From contig NZ_JADEXS020000001.1 of assembly GCF_015207005.2 (NCBI RefSeq), forward strand, positions 1,798,001-1,862,000: DNA of 64,000 bases. The letters are read 5' to 3'. Under the pieces are notes generated by a model. That model was not told the origin of the DNA. It saw only the letters and a program-made list of their open reading frames with translations, and did no database searches. Below, one piece after another: positions 34,604-42,226 of this stretch. The position numbers and the translations under genes are program-made. This DNA comes from Desmonostoc muscorum LEGE 12446 (GTDB lineage: Bacteria > Cyanobacteriota > Cyanobacteriia > Cyanobacteriales > Nostocaceae). Within the stretch, counting starts at the first letter, position 1, and each line of letters begins with the position of its first letter.

Positions 34604-36949
34604 TTGGACAAGTTAGTAGTTTTAAAGTTAGGCGCAGGAAGTTTTGAGGCGGGATTTCCGATAACTCTGCAAATTGGTGATGAAAATGCTCGTCCCAATG
34701 TAGAAATTACTAGCGAATTACCACCAAACTCAGACATTCCCGTTTATTACCATCAATGGCAGTCTATTTACTGTAAACTCAAATTTTCTGGTCGTCCTAT
34801 CGGTATTCCTAAGCCATCAAAACAAACCCATTCCTTGGAAGATTGCCAACAAGCTGCGGATACTTTGAGAGTTCATTTAAATACCTGGCTATCTTCCCAT
34901 ACTTTTCGCCCAATCCGCGAAAAATGGCTGGAAAAACTTCTACCAGAAGACCATATCCGTGTACTACTACAAACCAATGACCTGAGATTGCAAAAACTTC
35001 CTTGGCATTTGTGGGATTTGCTAGAACGCTATCCAAAAGCCGAAATTGCTCTGAGTGCGCCTAGTTATGAACAAGTCAATCGCAACTCACCACCTAAATC
35101 GCAGGTGAAAGTTTTAGCTATTTTAGGTAATAGTCAAGGAATTGATATCCAAGCTGATAGTCAGCGGCTGAAAGAGTTACCTCATGCAAATATTATCTTC
35201 TTAGTTGAGCCATCAAGTAAAGACTTGACTGACCAACTATGGGAGCAAGACTGGCAGATTTTGTTCTTCGCTGGCCATAGCGCTACTGATAAAAGCGGTG
35301 ATGCAGGGAAAATTGATATTAATCAAACAGAGAGTTTGACAATTACTCAGTTAAAGTACGCTTTGCGGAAAGCAGTGGAACGGGGTTTACATCTGGCGAT
35401 TTTTAACTCTTGCGATGGTTTGGGTTTGGCGCGGGAGTTTGCAGATTTGCAGATACCGCAAATCATCGTCATGCGAGAACCTGTTCCTGATAGGGTGGCG
35501 CAAGAATTTCTCAAGTATTTTTTAGAAGCTTTTGCCCGTGGTGAATCTTTATACTTAGCAGTCAGAGAGGCGCGAGAACGGTTGCAAGGGCTAGAAAGTC
35601 AATTTCCCTGCGCTACTTGGTTGCCTGTAATTTATCAAAATCCAGCAGCGATGCCTCTATTCTGGCAAGAATTACACGTCAATCAGAATAGTCAAGTAAC
35701 TTCTGTACCCGAAATCTCCACTAGGGGAGGTATCAATCTACGACAAGCTTTGTCTGTGGTGATGTTTACCAGCATAGTCATAATACCACTGTTAATGGGG
35801 GTACGGTATTTTGGTTTACTGCAATCATGGGAATTAATGGCATTTGACCACCTGCTGCGTCTGCGTCCCCAGGAAAGACCAGATTCGCGCATACTGGTAA
35901 TTACTGTCACCGAAGAAGATGTACAAGCCCAATCTCGTGATAGACGGGGGTCTTTATCAGATGAGGCTCTTGGTAAGTTGTTGGCAAAATTAGAGACATA
36001 TCAACCACGGGTCATTGGTTTGGATATATACCGAGATTATGCTGTGCAGCCAGCTTATCCAGAGTTGACTGCACAAATGAAAAAAAGCGATCGCTTTGTG
36101 GCAGTATGTCAAGTTAGTGACCCCCAAACTACCAAACCAGGCATCAAACCACCACCAGAAGTTGCTGCCGACGCTCTCGGTTTCAGTGATATCGTCATCG
36201 ATGCCGATAATGTAGTACGCCGTCATTTATTGGCGTTAACTCCCCCTCCTTCATCTCCCTGTACTGCACCTTATGCCTTAAGTGTGCAGTTGACATTACG
36301 CTATTTATATGATAAAGGAATTAAGTTACAATTCACCGCTGATGATGCATGGCAACTAGGAAAGCTAACCTTTAAACCCATCGAAACTCACACCGGAGGC
36401 TACCAAAGTATTGATGCTTTAGGACACCAAATTCTCCTCAATTATCGCTCTTTTTCTAACTTAGAAGCGATCGCACCCCGCATTACCCTACAACAAGCAC
36501 TCGCTGGACAACTCCAAGCCGATACAGTCAAAGACCGGATAGTTTTAATTGGCACAACAGCCGAAAGCTTTCGTGATTATTCATTAACTCCCTACGCCTC
36601 CTCTCAAGGAAAACCACAGGAAATAGCAGGAGTATTTTTACAAGCACAGATGGTTAGCCAGTTATTAAGTGCGGCTTTGGATAGCCGACCTTTGTTAGGG
36701 ACTTGGCATATATGGGGTGAAGTGATGTGGGTATGGGGTTGGGCTATTGTCGGGGGCTTGCTAACAATCTATCTCCGACAAGTAATTTATTTCAGCTTGG
36801 CAGTTGGGGCGGCATTCCTGACTTTGTACATTTTTTGCCTAATATTGTTAATACTATACAGTTGTTGGGTTCCTTTAGTACCTGCGGCGATCGCTTTAGG
36901 AGGTAGTGCTGTCATCTTAGGCGTCATGAAACCTATCCAGCTAGGATAA
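34604..36949 (+). CDS. membrane CHAT-CHASE2 protein
   Basis: A 781-residue protein. The N-terminal CHAT caspase-like domain (about 1-355) keeps His225 (FFAGHSATD) and Cys270 (FNSCDGLG). A membrane segment (about 377-395) leads to a CHASE2 sensor domain (about 400-700; ELMAFDHLLRLRP, PRVIGLDIY, DRIVLIGTTAES). Three C-terminal membrane helices end it, with no output domain after them. The layout suggests an external signal read by CHASE2 controlling an internal protease-like domain. The TTG start follows TGGAG by about eight bases. It is followed 27 bases later by a DUF928 gene, which is probably co-transcribed. Confidence 0.88.
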   Translation: MDKLVVLKLGAGSFEAGFPITLQIGDENARPNVEITSELPPNSDIPVYYHQWQSIYCKLKFSGRPIGIPKPSKQTHSLEDCQQAADTLRVHLNTWLSSHTFRPIREKWLEKLLPEDHIRVLLQTNDLRLQKLPWHLWDLLERYPKAEIALSAPSYEQVNRNSPPKSQVKVLAILGNSQGIDIQADSQRLKELPHANIIFLVEPSSKDLTDQLWEQDWQILFFAGHSATDKSGDAGKIDINQTESLTITQLKYALRKAVERGLHLAIFNSCDGLGLAREFADLQIPQIIVMREPVPDRVAQEFLKYFLEAFARGESLYLAVREARERLQGLESQFPCATWLPVIYQNPAAMPLFWQELHVNQNSQVTSVPEISTRGGINLRQALSVVMFTSIVIIPLLMGVRYFGLLQSWELMAFDHLLRLRPQERPDSRILVITVTEEDVQAQSRDRRGSLSDEALGKLLAKLETYQPRVIGLDIYRDYAVQPAYPELTAQMKKSDRFVAVCQVSDPQTTKPGIKPPPEVAADALGFSDIVIDADNVVRRHLLALTPPPSSPCTAPYALSVQLTLRYLYDKGIKLQFTADDAWQLGKLTFKPIETHTGGYQSIDALGHQILLNYRSFSNLEAIAPRITLQQALAGQLQADTVKDRIVLIGTTAESFRDYSLTPYASSQGKPQEIAGVFLQAQMVSQLLSAALDSRPLLGTWHIWGEVMWVWGWAIVGGLLTIYLRQVIYFSLAVGAAFLTLYIFCLILLILYSCWVPLVPAAIALGGSAVILGVMKPIQLG

Positions 36950-36976
36950 AAATATCATTTTGCTTAACAACAAACT

Positions 36977-37795
36977 ATGAAAAGCTTTCAATTCACCATA
37001 GCCTTGGCGATAGTATTTACTAGTAACATATCCTATCCTTTACAGCTCCACGCTCTACCAGTTAATAATCATCTCGCCTCAGTCAAATTTATCCCACCAC
37101 CTCCACCACCAGACCGAAGTGCAACCGGTTCTAGAGGTGGGGCTGCAAGTCGTGGATGCAACACAGCTAATCAAACGGTAACGGCCTTAGTACCAACCTA
37201 TCAACAGACTCTTAAGCAAAGTGAGCAAATGGTTGTTCCCATAATTCAAGTTTGGGGTTTAACAAACTCTGAACATCCTGACTTCTTCTTTTTTGTTCCC
37301 TACGATGCCTCATCTATAGCCAACATAGAGTTTGTTTTAAAAGACGAGACAAGCAATAAAAGTCAGACTTTATACAGAACTTACCTGACACCACCAGAAT
37401 CACCAGGAATTATTAGCGTTCATTTACCCCCTAGTGCAACTTTATCGGAGGTGGGAAAAATGTATCACTGGTTTTTTAAGGTACGAGTTCAATGCGACCA
37501 AAAACAACCGATGAAACTGGATTATGTAAATGGTTGGGTGCAAAGGGTTAACCAAAATTCAACATTAACAGAACAATTTAAACAAGCATCAATTGAACAA
37601 AAGGCAAGACTTTATGCCGCAAATGGTGTTTGGTACGATGCGATTATGACTTTGGCAAAATTACGTTTTACCAATCCCAAAAATCACACTTTACTAGCAA
37701 ATTGGACAACTTTGCTCCATTCAATTGGCTTAGAAGAAATAGCCAATAAACCACTGATTAATTGTTGCAAACCCCGTTTTAATAATACTAATTAA
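36977..37795 (+). CDS. DUF928 family secreted protein
   Basis: A 272-residue protein with a signal peptide (FTIALAIVFTSNISYP..LHALP). A Pro-rich, Gly/Arg linker (PPPPPPDRSATGSRGGA) follows, then the DUF928 core (LTNSEHPDFFFFVPY, YRTYLTPPESPGIISVHLP, YHWFFKVRVQCD). DUF928 is a cyanobacterial family of unknown function commonly next to CHASE2/CHAT proteins. The C-terminal ARLYAANGVWYDAIMTLAKLR segment is typical. It lies 27 bases after the CHAT-CHASE2 gene, indicating one operon. Confidence 0.85.
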   Translation: MKSFQFTIALAIVFTSNISYPLQLHALPVNNHLASVKFIPPPPPPDRSATGSRGGAASRGCNTANQTVTALVPTYQQTLKQSEQMVVPIIQVWGLTNSEHPDFFFFVPYDASSIANIEFVLKDETSNKSQTLYRTYLTPPESPGIISVHLPPSATLSEVGKMYHWFFKVRVQCDQKQPMKLDYVNGWVQRVNQNSTLTEQFKQASIEQKARLYAANGVWYDAIMTLAKLRFTNPKNHTLLANWTTLLHSIGLEEIANKPLINCCKPRFNNTN

Positions 37796-38187
37796 AAGAG
37801 AATTCATAATTCAGAATTCAGAATGCAATCAGTGAGGGATTTAGAGGTCATTTATAAAGTAAAAATAAAATAACTTAAGCGGGATTTAGATCCCCGACTT
37901 CTTGAAGAAATCGGGGATCTGGGCGCCAACTTTTGCAAAAGTTAAGTGGTATTCAACTGTAGGTGTGTTAGGCGCATATTTCGATATGTTTTGTCACGAA
38001 AAAATTAGATGAGCGCCTAACGCACCATGTTATTTAACGGTGCGTTAGGCCAAAGCCGTAACACACCCTACTTAAGCTCGACTTTATCCAAAATTAAGAA
38101 CTTGGTTCTCTTTATAGGGCAAGAACCCTAGCTTTTAATTTTGGATTTTAGATTTATCTAAAATCCAAAATCCAAAATCTAAAATTC
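37796..38187. other. repeat-filled intergenic region
   Basis: About 390 bases between convergent genes. A hairpin of GATCCCCGAC against TCGGGGATC lies at about 37890-37920. Then come inverted GTTAGGCGC/GCGCCTAAC and a second GGTGCGTTAGGC copy (about 37968-38070), and a TTTTGGATTTTAG tract against CTAAAATCC at 38138-38185. No gene is seen. Confidence 0.6.
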
Positions 38188-38898
38188 TTACAGTTGCCGC
38201 ACTAATGGCTGACCATCTTTGACTTCACCAATTAAAACTAAATCGACGCAGTTAACGAAGATCCCATTTTCCAAAACACCGGGAATGTTATTCAACGTCT
38301 TTTCTAAGTTGGCTGGATCTTCAATAGAGTCAAATCTGACATCTAAGACAAAATTCCCTTGGTCAGTGATTACCGGACCGGCTTTTTTGACACCCATGCG
38401 GAGTTCTGGTTTACCACCGAGTTTTTTAATGGCATTGGTTACAGGAGTAATTGCCATCGGAATCACTTCCACGGGTACAGCGAAACTAGAACCCAAGCGG
38501 TCTACTAACTTACCGCTATCTACTACGACGATAAACTGTTCTGCTAGGTAATCTACGACTTTTTCGCGGGTATGTGCTGCACCACCGCCTTTAATCAAAT
38601 TCTTCTGGGGATCGACTTCATCTGCCCCATCAATGGCGATATCGATGTGGTCAACAGCGTCTAAGGTGGCGAGAGGAACACCATACTCCTTCGCTAGCAC
38701 CTCTGACTGAAACGAGGTAGGTATACCAATGATATCTTTGAGTTCACCAGACTTGAGGCGATCGCCCAAAAACTGAATTGTGTATGCTGTAGTTGACCCC
38801 GTACCCAACCCGACAATCGAACCCGACTTTACTAAGGCGGCGGCGGCTTTGCCAACTTCTTGCTTCATCAACTTTACGGGATCTGCTGCTGCGGTCAT
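38188..38898 (-). CDS. rpiA: ribose-5-phosphate isomerase A
   Basis: A 236-residue RpiA interconverting ribose-5-phosphate and ribulose-5-phosphate in the pentose phosphate and Calvin cycles. The motifs are complete: [19 protein letters not shown] (catalytic Asp pair), [13 protein letters not shown] with the catalytic Glu/Lys, and DFR-like VLDVRF. I place the start at the ATG at 38898 because AGGAG is about eight bases upstream; the in-frame TTG at 38904 would leave only two bases of spacing. Monocistronic as far as seen. Confidence 0.95.
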   Translation of the reverse strand: MTAAADPVKLMKQEVGKAAAALVKSGSIVGLGTGSTTAYTIQFLGDRLKSGELKDIIGIPTSFQSEVLAKEYGVPLATLDAVDHIDIAIDGADEVDPQKNLIKGGGAAHTREKVVDYLAEQFIVVVDSGKLVDRLGSSFAVPVEVIPMAITPVTNAIKKLGGKPELRMGVKKAGPVITDQGNFVLDVRFDSIEDPANLEKTLNNIPGVLENGIFVNCVDLVLIGEVKDGQPLVRQL

Positions 38899-39290
38899 TC
38901 CCAAAACTCCTGAAAAACTGACTATAGTCCATAGTAGTGGGCAGACAACACCAAAAGATGAAAGCTAAAAAACAAGTTTTTGCTGATTCTTAGTTCCTGG
39001 AAGACCAAAACAAGCTGCCACATAGCAAACACCGCATATAGTACCGCAAGGCGGAATTCGTAATTCGTAATTCGTAATTCGTAATTACCTGTTCATAAGG
39101 GTTTGAGACATTTCAAATGGTTGGTTTATTTACGCCGTGCTGTACTAGCTACGCAACATTGCCCAGCTTCGATTCGTCAATAGCTGATATGGAAAAAGTT
39201 TCTACCAAAAAGTTAGAGTTTTTGCCCTACAAAGAGAACAAGTTCTTAATTTTGGATCAAGTCGAGCTTTGCACTGAGCAGTTTGCTATA
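38899..39290. other. intergenic region with octad repeat
   Basis: About 390 bases. A tandem AATTCGT repeat (about 39054-39086) is the main structure. A plus-strand frame (39117-39362) overlaps the end of the EF-hand gene and shows no family features. Otherwise nothing recognisable; it contains the rpiA promoter. Confidence 0.5.
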
Positions 39291-39836
39291 TCAGTAATAA
39301 CCATAAAACAAGTTTCCAGTAGCTTCGGGGTTCTCCCCACAGAATTCTTTTATCAGCTGTAAATATTCTTGTTTGGAGATATAACCGTCACCGTTGGTAT
39401 CGAGTTTTTGAAAAATTTTTTCGTATCCACTGGCGTTAAAACCAAATGCCGTAAGCAACTGTTTGTATTCTTCTACATAAATTTTCTCATCATCATCGAT
39501 GTCTATTACTTTAAACAAAGTCGCCATCGGTTCTTGCCAAGCTGCTGCTGAAGAGTCCTTATCTACAGCGTATTGCTTGCTGTAACTTTCAATCCATTCA
39601 TCTAAAGAAACTTTGTTATCTTTATTAATATCGGCATCAATCCAGTAATCTTCCCACATTGATATCAGCTGATTATGCAGATTTTCATAATCAGATGAAC
39701 CAGGTTCCCAACCACGTATCCGCGCAAAATTAGCAGTAATCTGATCAAAATCTTCTCGCTCTACAAAGCCGTTTTTATCGACATCTAAGCCTTGAAAAAG
39801 AACTGCCAATTTCTTTTTAAGTAATTCACTGATCAT
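39291..39836 (-). CDS. four-EF-hand calcium-binding protein, copy 1
   Basis: A 181-residue calerythrin-like protein. Four EF loops are visible: DVDKNGFVERED (18-29), DINKDNKVSLDE, DIDDDEKIYVEE and DTNGDGYISKQE, so up to four Ca2+ sites. The first loop ends in Asp rather than Glu, suggesting altered affinity. No signal peptide; probably a cytosolic buffer or sensor. The C-terminus is GNLFYGYY. A paralogue lies 186 bases upstream on the same strand with the same length and about 80% identity. Confidence 0.9.
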   Translation of the reverse strand: MISELLKKKLAVLFQGLDVDKNGFVEREDFDQITANFARIRGWEPGSSDYENLHNQLISMWEDYWIDADINKDNKVSLDEWIESYSKQYAVDKDSSAAAWQEPMATLFKVIDIDDDEKIYVEEYKQLLTAFGFNASGYEKIFQKLDTNGDGYISKQEYLQLIKEFCGENPEATGNLFYGYY

Positions 39837-40022
39837 GAGTTAAGCACCTTGACAACAATTAATCTTTATTTTCATTTAAAGAAATTACCTTAAACTTGGT
39901 ACGATTTCAAACTTTTGAGAAAAATTAAAAACAATACCAAATCCGGGTTAATTACTTCGTTTGTATCTAAAGACGTTCCGTCGGAACATTTCTACGGCTA
40001 TCTAAAAAAACTTTCTCCAATA

Positions 40023-40568
40023 TCAGTAATAACCAAAAAAGAAATTTCCAGGAGCTTCTGGGTTCTCACCACAGAATTCTTTTAACAGCTGTAAATACTC
40101 TTGTTTGGAAATATAACCGTCACCGTTCGCATCGAGTTTTTGAAAAATTTCTTCGTACCCACTGGCGTTAAAACCAAATGCCGTGAGCAACTGCTTATAT
40201 TCTTCCACAGCAATTTTCTCATCATCATCGATGTCTATTACTTCAAACAAAGTCGCCATTGGTTCTTGCCAAGCTGCTGCTGAAGAATCATTATCTGCAA
40301 CAAATTGCTGATTGCAAGTTTCAAGGTATTCATCTAATGAAACTTTGTTGTCTTGATTAATATCGGCATTAATCCAGTAATTTTTCCAGATAGAAATTAC
40401 CTGATTATGCAGACTTTCATAATCAGATGATCCAGGTTCAAAACCACGTATCCCCGCAAAATTACTAGCAATCTGATCAAAGTCTTCTGGCTCTACAAAT
40501 CCGTTTTTATCGACATCTAAGCCTCGGAAAAAAACTGTCAATTTCTTCTTGATTAGTTCAGATACCAT
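40023..40568 (-). CDS. four-EF-hand calcium-binding protein, copy 2
   Basis: A 181-residue paralogue of the neighbouring gene with loops DVDKNGFVEPED, DINQDNKVSLDE, DIDDDEKIAVEE and DANGDGYISKQE. It likewise ends in FFFGYY. Most differences sit in the helices of the first half. Each copy has its own upstream gap, and both gaps contain a similar ACTTTTGAnAAAATT sequence (about 39909 and 40642), so the regulatory regions were duplicated as well. Confidence 0.9.
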   Translation of the reverse strand: MVSELIKKKLTVFFRGLDVDKNGFVEPEDFDQIASNFAGIRGFEPGSSDYESLHNQVISIWKNYWINADINQDNKVSLDEYLETCNQQFVADNDSSAAAWQEPMATLFEVIDIDDDEKIAVEEYKQLLTAFGFNASGYEEIFQKLDANGDGYISKQEYLQLLKEFCGENPEAPGNFFFGYY

Positions 40569-41300
40569 GAGTTAGATTACGTGCAAAAATTAATCTTGAT
40601 TTTTCATTTCAACTAATACCATGAAATTGGTACAATTTCAAACTTTTGATAAAATTTAGGAAGAATACCAAATCTGAGTTGATTACTTCCGTATTTCAGC
40701 TTTTTTTAAGTATGGCGTTTGCTTTGGGGCTGACGTTTGATTCACTTTATTGGACAGCGATCGCTCAATTTATGATTTGATCTAAACTTCAGGTTAAGGA
40801 TACTATTTTTATCTCCTCATAGTAATTAAAAAGGGATTAAGGAAAGGTAGTAATGGATACGTAATAGTTTCACGCCACAAAGCTTTTTGCAGAGTGCGAT
40901 CGCACAGTCGCTTCCTAAGTGGAGCAACTGGCCTGTGGGTTGCAATGATTATAGGACTGTAACTCAATAACTAGGCTTGAGTAATAGCAACTTTTTTGCT
41001 TTTTTTAAGTAAATTTACGTTATGCTACTTGCTTTGTCAAGCCAACGTATGTATTCTTGATGCTAGATAAGAACAATTACGGTAACTTCAAAATCATGGG
41101 GCAAATCATGTACTCCTGCTTTTTAAAGCCTGACTTATATCTTCCACCAGTTACGATAACCGCCCCAAAATTAATTCGGAAGCTAATAGCTCAAATTCGC
41201 TTTAGCGGGCTGTTAAGGATTTAAATCCACTCAATTGTAATTGGGCTATCAGTAATTCGTAGCGTCAAGAAATTTATGTTTTGGTGAGAGTTAAATTCTT
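40569..41300. other. intergenic region upstream of the chitin-binding genes
   Basis: About 730 bases without a supportable gene. It includes two HIP1-type sites (near 40760 and 40898). A short stretch, CTGTGGGTTGCAATGA near 40935, resembles GTGTGGGGTGCAATGA at about 51398. No RNA gene was recognised. Confidence 0.5.
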
Positions 41301-41379
41301 CTACAGCAAAGCTTGCAAGCACGAATAAGTTAACGGGTAATTTGTCGCAATACATAAAGCAACAAGGAGTTAAATTCAG
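41301..41379 (+). repeat. 79-bp leader repeat, copy 1
   Basis: A segment from CTACAGCAAAGCTTGC to the ATG is repeated, with one mismatch, at 41807-41885 before the second chitin-binding gene. It includes the ribosome-binding site AAGGAG eight to nine bases before the ATG and probably the 5' leader or promoter, so both genes should be regulated alike. Confidence 0.85.
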
Positions 41380-41664
41380 ATGAAGAAATTTGTTTTACTT
41401 GTGATTTCTGCTTTTCTGGTAATTGTAGCTGTCTCAGGACTCTTGCTTAACAAAACCCAGGCAGAACCAGTGGGATCTTGCCCTGCCGATGATGGCTCAA
41501 GTGCCATTGTTGTACATCTTCCTCATGACACAAGATGTGATGTTTACTATAGATGTCAGCAAGGAGTCCCTATACTTATGCCATGTCCCGATGGAACATA
41601 CTTCAATGCTAAATTGGAAGTTTGTGACTGGCCTGAAGACTCAGGTTGTACACCACAAGAGTGA
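41380..41664 (+). CDS. secreted peritrophin-A (CBM14, ChtBD2) protein A
   Basis: A 94-residue protein: signal peptide (LLVISAFLVIVAVSGLLL, then NKTQA) and one six-cysteine domain. The Cys spacing is C-x18-C-x5-C-x9-C-x12-C-x7-C, exactly the chitin-binding type-2/peritrophin-A pattern, with the aromatic landmarks VYYRC, CPDGTYFN and VCDWP. Such domains bind chitin through three disulfides and are mostly known from insects, crustaceans and their viruses. Finding one as a complete small secreted bacterial protein is unusual. A tandem paralogue follows. Whether it binds chitin, peptidoglycan or another glycan is not known. Confidence 0.85.
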   Translation: MKKFVLLVISAFLVIVAVSGLLLNKTQAEPVGSCPADDGSSAIVVHLPHDTRCDVYYRCQQGVPILMPCPDGTYFNAKLEVCDWPEDSGCTPQE

Positions 41665-41739
41665 TAAGTTGAAATGGGAGTATCCCAAATGTGTAAAAAC
41701 ATATTTTTTCATTATGCAAGCAAGCGTTGCTTCGGACAT

Positions 41740-41758
41740 TGTGTAATTAATTTTGTTT
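41740..41758. repeat. solitary IS630-type terminal repeat
   Basis: TGTGTAATTAATTTTGTTT is identical to the inner part of the right end of the IS630 element at 21578-21597. No transposase or second end is nearby, so it is either a relic of excision or a chance match in AT-rich DNA. Confidence 0.45.
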
Positions 41759-41806
41759 GACTAATTAACAGAAAATCTAGCCACAAGTCCCAAAAATTAG
41801 ACTTGT

Positions 41807-41885
41807 CTATAGCAAAGCTTGCAAGCACGAATAAGTTAACGGGTAATTTGTCGCAATACATAAAGCAACAAGGAGTTAAATTCAG
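41807..41885 (+). repeat. 79-bp leader repeat, copy 2
   Basis: Second copy of the leader at 41301-41379, differing at one base (CTATAG for CTACAG). The identity continues into the signal-peptide codons of the gene. Confidence 0.85.
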
Positions 41886-42161
41886 ATGAAGAAATTTTTT
41901 TTACTTGTGATTTCTGCTTTTCTGGTAATTGTAGCTGTCTCAGGACTCTTGCTTAACAAAACCCAGGCAGTACCAGTAGGAGTTTGCCCTCCTTTAGTTC
42001 CTGAATACACTGTACATCTTCCTGATAGTGAAAGATGTGATTCGTTCTATAAATGTGATAACTCAGGCCCTGTATTTTTTGCATGTCCCGCTGGTTTATA
42101 CTTCAATCCTGAATTGGAAGTTTGTGATTGGCCTCAAAACGTAGATTGTAGAACACCATAG
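41886..42161 (+). CDS. secreted peritrophin-A (CBM14, ChtBD2) protein B
   Basis: A 91-residue paralogue of protein A. The signal-peptide region is nearly identical in DNA (about 3 changes in 96 bases), but the mature domain is only about half identical. Cys spacing is C-x16-C-x5-C-x9-C-x12-C-x7-C, and SFYKC, CPAGLYFN and VCDWP are kept. The loop between the first two cysteines is shorter and has different residues. Sequence similarity returns around the stop codon (AGTGATAAGTTGAAAT). The start follows AAGGAG as in copy A. Confidence 0.85.
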   Translation: MKKFFLLVISAFLVIVAVSGLLLNKTQAVPVGVCPPLVPEYTVHLPDSERCDSFYKCDNSGPVFFACPAGLYFNPELEVCDWPQNVDCRTP

Positions 42162-42226
42162 GAGTGATAAGTTGAAATTGACTCCTAAAATTCATCTTGA
42201 TTCATCAAAAATCCCAACACAACATC

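Noticed and set aside
39117..39362. 81-codon plus-strand frame
   Set aside because: It overlaps the end of the EF-hand gene on the other strand and shows no recognisable features; support is too weak.
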